From contig JAAVTG010001021.1 of the NCBI GenBank assembly GCA_011947345.1, positions 62,001 through 126,000 on the forward strand: a stretch of DNA of 64,000 bases, written 5' to 3'. Shown here in pieces: positions 35,698 to 44,156 of the stretch; position 1 is the stretch's first letter, and each line of letters opens with the position of its first letter. Position numbers and translations under genes: made by a program. A model generated the notes under the pieces. The model ran no database searches, was not told where the DNA came from, and worked only from the letters and a program-made list of their open reading frames with translations. This stretch comes from Phytophthora quininea (taxonomy: Eukaryota > Oomycota > Peronosporomycetes > Peronosporales > Peronosporaceae).

Positions 35698-35782
35698 AGT
35701 GATTGTCAGCCTCTGCACTGCCAGGAAAATTGGAAAGTGAGCGCAAAAGATTATGAAGACAGGACCTTCACTCACTGTAGCC

Positions 35783-36073
35783 ATGTCTAAAGTGGCTGCA
35801 CTGAAACCCTATCCCTACTTCGTATTTCGCTGGTCGATCTTTCGATGCCAGTCATTTATGACGACGATCTTCCAACAGCAGCAACGGCAACTAGCACGCA
35901 ACTACGTGCGTTTCTACTGCAAGGAAGGCCTCCGTAGCGGCTCGTTCTGTCTGGGATGCCGTTGGGAAGTCTTGATAGACGCCGAGTTCACGCCTTGCAG
36001 CAAGGAGGTCCAACATGAAAATAGTGTACTGCTACAGGACCTACGTCACATCCATTTCGGTTCCTTCAGGTAG
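35783..36073 (+). CDS. Short ORF divergent from MetAP1, doubtful
   Basis: Ninety-six codons from ATG 35783 (MSKVAALKPYPYFVFRWSIF) to TAG. It begins 86 bp upstream of the MetAP1 start in the opposite direction. It is basic and Cys-containing, with no recognised domain. It might be a small gene or promoter-region noise. Confidence 0.25.
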   Translation: MSKVAALKPYPYFVFRWSIFRCQSFMTTIFQQQQRQLARNYVRFYCKEGLRSGSFCLGCRWEVLIDAEFTPCSKEVQHENSVLLQDLRHIHFGSFR

Positions 36074-36117
36074 CGAAGTAATTACTAGTGTCTGGACATC
36101 CGCTGCTTTTTTCATAG

Positions 36118-37402
36118 CTAGTCTTGAGCCTTATTGCTGTAGCGAAATCGGTCGAACGACACAGCTGGAAGCGGAACCGCACCGGTGGGGTTGTCCTCTT
36201 GACAGATATTTGTGTTCGTGTAGAGCTCCTTCATCTTGGCCGCAGCGAAGTCATCACTATCACTGCAGTCTTGGTTACTTGAAGGTGCCGCCTCGCTTTC
36301 AGGCTCATCAACACTTTCTGGTGGGCTTTCTGCAGTCGTGCGGTCAGTTTGCAACACGGCTGGACCGATTGCGTTGCAAGAAGCTGGCCAACAGCGTAGA
36401 TGTCGCCGTCGATTCTTTCCTCTTCTTTATCGAGTGCATGTTGAAGTTGACGGTACCGGTATGTCGTTTAAGAGCGGCGATAGTCCCTGCATCTAACGGC
36501 TGTAGCTTGGATGTGGTGTTCCGTGGTAAGACTGCTACGGTGGCCCCTCCTACATCCATTCCGCTGGTGATATGCGAGGACGCATTATCAATTAGGAGCA
36601 ATACCTTGCGTCCGGCGGCCATCATGTCGTTGTCAAATGCTGCAAGCCACTCATGAAACAGCACAACAGTCATCCATGCTTTCTTGTTGCTGCGGTAGCT
36701 GAAACCGAGTTGCTCGCCTTTTTTTTAAACACCGCGGCTTGTTAGGTTCACGCATGTCGGATCCGTCAGCATTACACGTGAGGGCGACGGTAACCCGAGG
36801 CTTGCTTTTCTTGACACCTTCAAGCTGTTGGCATGCAATTCTTTTGTCCAGGCACACCTTGTCTGGTCGAAGTTGTATATGTCTGCGATTGCTGGATCAC
36901 TTCACGCAGTCGCGTTATTTGCTCAGCAATGGTAGCCATGTCCACGCACCCACTCTCACCATGCACTCGAAAGCTCTTAAATCCATGGCGCTTCTGAAAT
37001 GACTGCAACAATCCGTTTGAGGAAGCGATTTTCTGGTCGTCTGCAATCTTCAGCTTGTCTTGAAGGCGAGCACCTTTGCTTGAATCATGTTGCCATCGAG
37101 GAAGATGCGACGCGCTTGGCAATGCAGCACCCAATTAGCTAGAGCTTGGGCGGTTTCCGGAAACTTCAACGGCCTTGAGCGCTTCGTGTTGCTGTCTTCA
37201 TCTCGAACGGCCAAAAAGCGTTGACTAGCCTTGAGAATCCCCGAAATCGTACCCTGAGCAGGCCGCCTAACCAGCAGAAATTCGCACTCAGCTTTTTCGG
37301 CTAGCAGCTGCTGCGTAAGATGTGGAGAGTCGGGCTTCCAGGTATTTATCTTCTTTTATGCTCCTGTGTGAAGTTTCCAACGTGTCTTGACTTCCTGCCC
37401 AT
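36118..37402 (-). pseudogene. Decayed pogo/Tigger (DDE_1) transposase
   Basis: Frames in order on the minus strand: start MGRKSRHVGNFTQEHKRR (37402), helix-turn-helix region (AQGTISGILKASQRFLAVRD), Tc5-type second HTH (NGLLQSFQKRHGFKSFRVHG), an early DDE block (KKSKPRVTVALTCNADGSD), the second catalytic block with its Asp-Asn (KVLLLIDNASSH, then PRNTTSKLQPLDAGTIAALK), and an acidic tail ending YSNKAQD. Multiple frame breaks and a stop are present, more than single-base errors explain, so it is a real relic. No terminal repeats were found. The same superfamily as the 29.8-kb element but a different lineage. Confidence 0.75.
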
Positions 37403-37711
37403 GGCGGAGAATGGCGAGGCGAGCAACGGCAACTATCAGCTAGGACAGGATACACGTCATCAATTTCTTCCTTCATGTTAATAGTTTGGGGGATTGGATC
37501 AGGGACGGCCGGTTTCTTGAGCAATCCGTTTTGAAAAAGGCAAGCATCCACGATGCATTTTGGAGTGCCAAATGAAAAAGAAAAATCTTAGTGTCAAAAC
37601 TCATCCGATGGTGCACTCGGACTTAGACAAATACCAACGAAAGAAGCTCGAAGTTTTTGTTAGACATCACACAGCAACAGAAAGGCCTTGTTTCCTGTGT
37701 CGGAACGGCTC

Positions 37712-38134
37712 TTATGCTACGCCGTGGGCCTTGCTCCAGAAGGCGGTGTACTTCTCCAGGAAGCCGTAGAGCTTGCTCTTCTCAGTGATTTTGAACTTGG
37801 ACTGCAGTGTCGAGGGCTTGATCTTGAACGCGTTCAGCGTCTTGAAGACACCCCTCAGAGCGCTCTCTGAAACTTTACCGGCAGCGGTGGACACTCCAGT
37901 CATGACCTTGGTAAGACCTGAAGGGAGTTTGAAAGCAGCTCGCTCCTCTTCGTCGGCCGTCAGTTCGTTGTCGGTCTTGGCAGATCGCAGAGCTCGCTTG
38001 TTGGTGTCGACGGCGAATCGGCTCAGAAGTTTGATGTCGGCCGACGTCAAATCGAGGTCATTGGTCGCCGTAGCATTGGAGGACGAAGCGAAGATGACGG
38101 CAATCAGCAAGAAGACGTAGCACAGCAGACGCAT
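37712..38134 (-). CDS. Secreted RXLR-dEER effector protein
   Basis: An intact single-exon frame of 140 residues. There is a signal peptide at about 1-20 (MRLLCYVFLLIAVIFASSSN), then RALR at residues 47-50 and DEEER at 61-65: the RXLR and dEER motifs, at the spacing typical of oomycete effectors, that are linked to delivery into plant cells. The C-terminal part (66-140) is helical and Lys-rich, with aromatic residues near the end (KLYGFLEKYTAFWSKAHGVA) like a compact WY/Y-type effector domain. The start is ATG 38132-38134, because the signal peptide begins there; an upstream in-frame Met would bury it. It lies between a transposase relic and a repeat-rich tract, as is common for such genes. 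The plant target is unknown. Confidence 0.9.
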   Translation of the reverse strand: MRLLCYVFLLIAVIFASSSNATATNDLDLTSADIKLLSRFAVDTNKRALRSAKTDNELTADEEERAAFKLPSGLTKVMTGVSTAAGKVSESALRGVFKTLNAFKIKPSTLQSKFKITEKSKLYGFLEKYTAFWSKAHGVA

Positions 38135-38207
38135 CTTACAGCTAGGGAAAACTTGGACGCGGGTGTGGGTGGTCGGGAGCGGATAATGAAGTGGCAAGTC
38201 TGTCACT

Positions 38208-38225
38208 ATTGGGCTGAGCCCCAAT
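38208..38225. promoter_or_regulatory. Palindromic CCAAT-box pair upstream of the RXLR gene
   Basis: ATTGGG and CCCCAAT face each other around CTGAG, 74-91 bp before the effector start codon. CCAAT pairs can bind NF-Y-type factors. Its function here is inference. Confidence 0.3.
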
Positions 38226-38631
38226 GGGTAGAGGGAGTTCAGTCTTGATCTTGAGATCGGACGCACATCTTCAGCTGTTACTACAACGTTCTGGCCGATG
38301 ACAAGCCAACAGCACAGCACCTTGGGTTCTGTATTTGGTAATGTACTCTAGCTTTTTGTTCGGTACACGTACGTTGGTGAATACTCAATGCTGACATCGA
38401 GACTCCCTTTACTGACGAAACTTGGCTGGGATTTTGAAAGCTAAGTAATATGGAGTGTGGGAATTGTTCGACGCTTAGCTGTTTCCCAAAGTTGAATATT
38501 GTAGGAGCAGTCGATTGCGCCAAGAGAGTACGAGTTCTCCAGTATGGTGCAGTACTGGTACTGTATTACCAGTATTACTCCACTGCCTCGTCAACACGTA
38601 TTATACATGTATTCTGTGTATTATGCTTGGT

Positions 38632-38676
38632 GCAAGAGGCTCTCACGAGCCGAGCAGGCTCTTACGAGCCTCTTGC
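38632..38676. repeat. Nested symmetrical hairpin
   Basis: Outer arms GCAAGAGGCTC and GAGCCTCTTGC pair perfectly (11 bp). Inside, a TCAC/TTAC internal loop is followed by GAGCC and GGCTC (5 bp) around the loop GAGCA. It could be a MITE centre, a structured RNA or a cruciform. Confidence 0.7.
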
Positions 38677-39285
38677 TCGGAAAACAGTCTGCAACAAAAT
38701 CGAGCCACAAACTATCACAAGATGTTGCTTTGAACCCAATTTGTTCGTGGACTGGTACTGCAATTCATCAATTCGAATCGTAAAAATGGGTGGGCATGTT
38801 CAGGATTCCCATGAATTGGTTCTCTTTGAGATGGTAAGTTTATGGGAAAACTTTTCGCAACGTACTTGCAAAAACTGCAAGCACGGGTGGCGTACCACAG
38901 CTGTACCAGCTTTGATCTGGGACAATTTGTTCACGTGATTGCGTGGCAAGCGTTTTCGCAGTCTCATCACACCAAAAAAGACAGCATACGATCACATGAA
39001 GACGAACTGAGATCCCGTTGCCTTCTGTTGAGGATTCGAATCGCCCACGCTCTTGTGCGCAGCTCCTTATTCACAAGGCTTAGTATAGGCATTGGACAGG
39101 AGAGCTTTAGCGGGTGGAATTCACCCCCGCTTCGCTCCTCCGAGTCCTCACTCTTGGTTTTTCCTCCTCCAGCAACAATACACCAGCCTTCTACGCTCTT
39201 CCCAGCTAAGTGTCACGTTCTCCTCATTGCTTTCGTCCCCATTCTAGTGCTCCTAAATTCCTCTGCGCCCAGGTCACGATCCACG

Positions 39286-39680
39286 ACCTTCATACCTTCC
39301 AGCGGGAAAAACTATGGAGATCGTGGTTACGGAGATCGAGGCAACATAAAATGGAATTCTGAAAGTCCTTCAAACTTATGACAAACAGCACGGAGCCCAA
39401 ATCGATGCCAGCGGTTTAAGGCTCGTGTACGGAGCACGCGGACTTAAACCCCGGACCAAGCATGTCTGATAGCTTGGCCACTGATCGAGCGAAGCGAGAT
39501 GCCCCCTTTAGGGGGTTGGGTGGGTGGGTGGGGGTGGTCTTAGGGTCACACAGGGCCAGCGCAGCGAGCGTAAGTTTTTGGTTTAGGCTGGGCGATAGAT
39601 TTTAGCGCTCTAAGAACTACAAACTCAGATTTTATGTTGCCTCGATCTCCATATTTTCCCCTTCCAGCACCCCCACCGGC
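39286..39680. repeat. Inverted duplication of a YGDRGNIK-coding fragment
   Basis: About 39300-39357 on the plus strand and about 39630-39675 on the minus strand share a block of roughly 40 bp including GGAGATCGAGGCAACATAAA, both reading YGDRGNIK. The copies face each other about 270 bp apart. They are likely ends or halves of a rearranged transposon. Confidence 0.65.
39511..39537 (+). other. G-quadruplex-forming tract
   Basis: Five G runs of 3-5 bases separated by single T or TT (GGGGGTTGGGTGGGTGGG, then TGGGGGTGG). This satisfies the strict G3+N1-7 pattern. It sits between the arms of the inverted duplication. Confidence 0.7.
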
Positions 39681-40032
39681 TGACCTTTTGAATGGAGTTG
39701 TGAGGCTTACGCTTTCCTGTTCGATGTCGTTGGCTTCATACAACTTGGCAAGTGCCGCTACTCTATTACGAAGTTTCGCCACCAACTAAAATAAAGTCGC
39801 GAAAACTCTTCACCTTCAGACGAGCAAGAAACCGCATACATGTCAAACTTCAACACGTAAACTTGGACCGGTTCCACGGCGAGATATCGACGACAGCGCA
39901 AGGTCGCCTTAGAAAAGCTGACTACGTGTACAATTGAAGATACTGTAATTAAGCTGAAGCTCCGAAGCGTACACCTCAGCATCTAGCTCAACAAGCTCAA
40001 CAGCTGCGACCTGTAGGTAACGCTGACCGAGG

Positions 40033-41178
40033 TTGCGGCAGCGACGCCAGTTGAAGCCTGTTACGACAGCCAACGAAGGTTGTCCAAGTCAAACGATTTG
40101 TACCGAGTCGGTTGTGACTCAATTTGCTCCTCAATCTCCTGTTCAATCGCTACGCTCACCTGCAAAATACCCACAACAACGATCACCCATAGCGCCGCCA
40201 CCAGGGAAAGTAAGTGCACACGAAAGAGACTACGAATACGACGCACCTGCCCCAGACGCCCGGACGCGTCCGTGACGACTACGTAGACGCTCAGCCTCCT
40301 CGAAAAGCTCGTTTCAGAAGGTCTCCTGATCGCAGCGTGAAAATTCCATCGATTGCTGCTCGCCTCAAGGAACCATTTGAGAGACGCCTCGTCACCAAAC
40401 AGTCTTCAGTCGTAAAGCACGCCCCGTTCAATATGAGCCATGCACATTGTCTCAATACAAGAGGGAGAAACCCGACGGATACTACGAGCTGGGGAAATTG
40501 CAGCCGGACCTGAACACCGATGGGCTCGTGGAGAAGCGGGCGAGGAACGAATGAATCAAAGCGTTCTCGCAGAATTCACGCACGATCAACAACAATGCGC
40601 AGTCCAGAAAAGCCCCCACGGAGTCGAGCCAAGAGATGACGACACAAAAACTCATGTTGGCTCGAGAAATAGCCGTGGCCTTTGCCAATCGCGTTCCAAA
40701 ACCAAAGGTCTCGAAGACGGCACAGAGACAATTTACCTGACAGCGCCCGATCTTCGCAGTCTGACATTTCGGCGGCTAATTCACCCAGAAAGGTTATTGA
40801 CGACGACTGCGACGACGACGAAGTAACGCCAAAATCATATCAAACTACAGGATTTACCACTTCAGCAGCACTTCCATTCACCCTCAAAGCTGTGTCAACT
40901 GTAATCTAGCACCAACCATCTCTCACACGCCAAGAAGCTGATGAATATGTGGAATCCCAACCACTTGAAAGCTCACTATGGTAACCCTTCTAGCCCCTCC
41001 ATACTGCAGCCGCCATGGAAGCCCCCACTGTGGCTGCTGACTGCCTACCACTTCGTGCGCTAACTGGTAGCACCTCCGCTTCCATCGCTCAGTTCGCCAT
41101 TTGCTCGCTCAAGTCCAAGCTCCGAGCTCCGACTACGCAATGCACGATGTGTGCATCTGGCGACGAAGACAACGGAGG
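40033..41178 (+). other. Fragmented Pro/Arg/Ser-rich coding-like tract into which the Copia element inserted
   Basis: Successive plus-strand frames look protein-like but switch often: QSPVQSLRSPAKYPQQRSPI (to 40275), QPPRKARFRRSPDRSVKIPS (about 40290-40430), DSARSSQSDISAANSPRKVI (about 40740-40860) and, at 41015-41178, MEAPTVAADCLPLRALTGST. They resemble a disordered or gag-like protein. The last frame stays open across the Copia insertion point into 49128-49230. The gene identity is unknown, and it may be a relic. Confidence 0.3.
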
Positions 41179-41385
41179 TGTTGAGCCTGGTGCAGTCCTG
41201 TGGAAAGGACGCACTGGGCGAGACACATTAAAGAGATGTTCTATTGAGTTTAGTATGCTAAATAAAGTGTCGATGTAGTCTACTGTACTTATCCGGCAGA
41301 GCCAATCATTGTTGGCTCTTGTCCCTTCTCTTTACAGAGGAAAAATTCAGTGCGATGAGGAAATCGGAGCAGGAAGCGAGGGCGA

Positions 41386-41505
41386 GGAGTATTTCCCAGA
41401 ACCAGTACCGATGTACCACCATCGTCCCGGAACCAGTACCTTACTCAAAACCAGGTTCTTGTACCAATGAAAGTGCTTGTTCAATTTGGTACATGTTCGT
41501 TTCCA
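41386..41505 (+). repeat. Left terminal inverted repeat of the MULE
   Basis: About 120 bp, rich in GGTACTGGT-like strings. It differs from the right copy at only about four positions by eye. Confidence 0.88.
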
Positions 41506-41799
41506 GTACCGAACGTCCCAACAATCTTAGCAACGGAAGAGTCTGACATGGACAGCGTTAGCGGAAGAGCTGTTGCAGCAAGTTTAGCACCCCGCCCTCC
41601 ATCGCACCACTCTCAATCTTGACAACAACGACCTCTACAAGCAGCTTTTCTACCTCCGGACACCCCAGCAACCATGACTTCATTAAGTCGCGCGCAATTG
41701 GATCTGACAAGCCTGCACGAAACAACCGTGCTGAAACTGGGTATGCCATTCAGCTCCGGATTGGCAGCAACCACGTTCATGTAGGACTTCACCTACAAT

Positions 41800-43819
41800 G
41801 AGAACATGCATTGTGTTGTGGAATGCAGTGGAAAACTGAAAGTCTACCAGTGTGATCAGCACAAAAAGGCTGCAAGTGGCAAGTTCGGGTCACCGTTCGC
41901 ATCAAGAAGGACAAGTCGCGTTATCTTTTCGTCTCCTCGATAATGGACAAGCATCATGACTTCTGCATGTCGGTAGCCAAGCCAACTGCGCAGCAACTTG
42001 CGTTGTTGCCTACCCTGCGTTCTGCTGTCCTCGCTGACCGCAACATTAAGCGCAAGGCGCTAGTAGCGCTGGTTCAAGCTCGCGATGGTGTGGCGTTGCA
42101 GCGTAGCCGCTCTAAGTTGTACAGAGCCAAAGACGAAGTGCTCGGTGGTGCCGATGGCGAGTGGGGAGCTTCGTTTCGACGTCTTCCTTTCATGCTAGCA
42201 GACTTATTGCAGTCTAATTCCGGTTCGTCGGTTTGCTTGGAAGTAGATCAACACCAACGGTTCTTACGCGGGTTTGTGGCATTTGGAGCGAACGTTGCGT
42301 GCCAAGAGGGCTTGCTACCGCTGCTCGGGTTTGACGGAGCCCATTCACGCCATTCCAAGTATAACGGCATCGTTCTTTCTCTTCTTGGACGAGATGGAGA
42401 TAATCACAACGTAACGTTAGCTACAGCTTTAGTGAACGTGGAAAGCGAAGCCAACGTTTTGTGGTTTTTGGAGCGAAGCTTTGCTGCTGGAATCGATTTA
42501 TCGGGTCGAGCTGTATTCTGTGACCGCGGTAAATTGTTGGCGCTGTCAAGCGATTTCATGCCTCCACTGGAGTAAAGGTGAGTCTGCGCTACTGCTCAGT
42601 TCACTTGCTGAGAAACATGAAGAAAAATTTCAAGCTGAATGGACAAGCGTTCGAGAATGCAGTGTGGGCGGTCCAAGGAGCCACTAGTCATGCTGACTAC
42701 GCCGAAGCTCTCGCCAAGATTCTCAAGGCTTATGGCGCGCCTGTCACGGATTACATAAAGGAAATTGGGCCTGGGGTCTGGACTGTGCATGCAAACATGA
42801 GTGTGTACTTACCACGGGAGCCAGCCAGCTTCGCCCAAGAGTGTGGAGAAGCACAAAATATCGAATGGACTCCTGATTGCAGAACAGTACTCCCTGGTGA
42901 CGCTGCGAAGCCCGTTGTGGATGAAGACATCGCTAGTGATGATGAATACGAGGAGTGCGACTGTAGGCATCCAGATGCCTCAAACCCTTTGCCTCTATTT
43001 AATTGGCGGAGCTCTAACTTTGTGGAGAGTGAAAACAATTCGATGCTGTCAAATGGTATCCGCGACTCAGATCCATGCAACGCTTTCTACAAGTTGGCAA
43101 TGTCGGAGATGGCAAAATTCACACACCGGCAAAACGAAATTCGCAAGTGGAGGGGAGAGGAACGTGTTCTGACCCCGTATGCCAAGTCACTCTGGGACGA
43201 CGAGAAGAAACGTGCCGGAGAATACTCCGTTGAGCCATCGAGCGACTCAGTTTCGTACGTATCGCATCCAGCAGCCCCGACGCGGAGTCGAGAAGTCAAC
43301 TTGGAGTCACTGACGTGTACCTGTAGTACGTACGACCAAATGAGAATCGCATGCCGTCATCTCTTCGTGGCATTACGCGACCGCGATCAAGAGCAGCGCT
43401 GTTATTATGCTTTTCATCCGGCATACTTGGTGAGTACCTACGCTAACAAATTCTTCGACAAAAGAACCGCACTTCCTGTGCGCGATACGCCTCCAGGTCT
43501 CGTCGAAGTGAAACCTTCACCATACTACAAGCAAGCTGGTCGCCGGATCAAACGACGCATCGCTAGTGCTGGAGAGAGCAGAGGCAAGAACACTTATGTT
43601 TGTAGATCGTGTACGGAAGTTGGCCACAACCGGCGGACTTGTCGTCGCCATGGCAGCGAGAGCGATGAACTGAATTCCGACCTTATCGCCTCGCCTTTTG
43701 AGCTCCCAAAACTTCCAACAGCAACATCCCAACAAGCAAAAGCCCCAGTTGAGCAAGGAAGTGCTGTAGCCCAACAAGCAGCCACGCGGATGTCCATGGC
43801 GTTCCTCCTAGACGACTGA
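41800..43819 (+). CDS. MULE transposase (mudrA-like) with SWIM and CCHC zinc fingers
   Basis: Coding begins at or before 41800 with an FLYWCH-like DNA-binding block (NMHCVVECSGKLKVYQCDQH, KDKSRYLFVSSIMDKHHDF). It continues through a helical region (LPTLRSAVLADRNIKRKALV) and the catalytic region: CLEVDQHQRFLRGFVAFG, LLPLLGFDGAHSRHSKYNG with an acidic residue, and AVFCDRGKLLAL. After one missing T near 42556 it reads YCSVHLLRNMKKNF, the usual downstream motif. The SWIM finger is CTCSTYDQMRIACRHLF and a knuckle CRSCTEVGHNRRTC follows. It ends LDD at TGA 43817-43819. Start not fixed: an upstream stop and a frame step near 41890 remain. It cuts and moves the flanking element. Confidence 0.8.
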
Positions 43820-43896
43820 ATACGCTTTAATTAACATTAATTTTTGCTCAGAACTGAATAGAAGTATGACTGATCCCGTGCTCGTGCAAAATAGTA

Positions 43897-44015
43897 TGGA
43901 AACGAACATGTACCAAATTGAACAAGCACTTTCATTGGTACAAGTACTGGTTTTGAGTAAGGTACTGGTTCCGGGACGGTGGTGGTACATCGGTACTGGT
44001 TCTGGGAAATACTCC
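43897..44015 (-). repeat. Right terminal inverted repeat of the MULE
   Basis: About 119 bp, inverse of 41386-41505, ending GGGAAATACTCC next to the GAGGGCGA duplication. Confidence 0.88.
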
Positions 44016-44156
44016 GAGGGCGAGCTCCTCACTTCCTCTTTGCTTCGATCTGAGCACACGGTCGTTAGATAGCATTAGACAAGAGGATAAGCATAATAGA
44101 GTGTATTGAGCTTTTAAGTCTTGAGTTCAGTCTAACATTTCAAGTAAGAGCAAAAG

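Larger units (their letters stand above)
38135..40032. other. Repeat-rich spacer without an intact gene
   Basis: Apart from the sites listed separately, this tract shows only broken frames. A plus-strand frame at about 38785-38937 has a BED-finger-like pattern (EMVSLWENFSQRTCKNCKHG), which could be the end of a hAT transposon. A minus frame from 39785 (MVAKLRNRVAALAKLYEAND) belongs to the inverted duplication below. These are most likely eroded transposon pieces. Confidence 0.45.
41386..44015 (+). mobile_element. Mutator-like DNA transposon (MULE) nested in the Copia 5' LTR
   Basis: A 2,630-bp element with long terminal inverted repeats (about 120 bp, starting GGAGTATTTCCCAGAACC) and an 8-bp target duplication GAGGGCGA at 41378-41385 and 44016-44023. 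The intact site in the 3' LTR (GAGGACGA) shows the insertion point. It carries one transposase gene with an FLYWCH-like N-terminus, a MULE catalytic region, a SWIM zinc finger and a CCHC knuckle. It inserted after the Copia element, so both are young. Confidence 0.93.
41179..44137 (+). repeat. 5' LTR of the Copia element, interrupted
   Basis: Its two halves (41179-41385 and 44024-44137, plus duplicated target) reproduce the 3' LTR. The bases right after it, TTTCAAGTAAGAG, do not start with the TGG of a usual tRNA primer-binding site. Confidence 0.93.

Noticed and set aside
38450..38938. Possible BED-finger/hAT transposase start
   Set aside because: Only one Cys-x2-Cys pair and a Trp fit. The His pair and the rest of the transposase are not seen, so it is not annotated as a gene.
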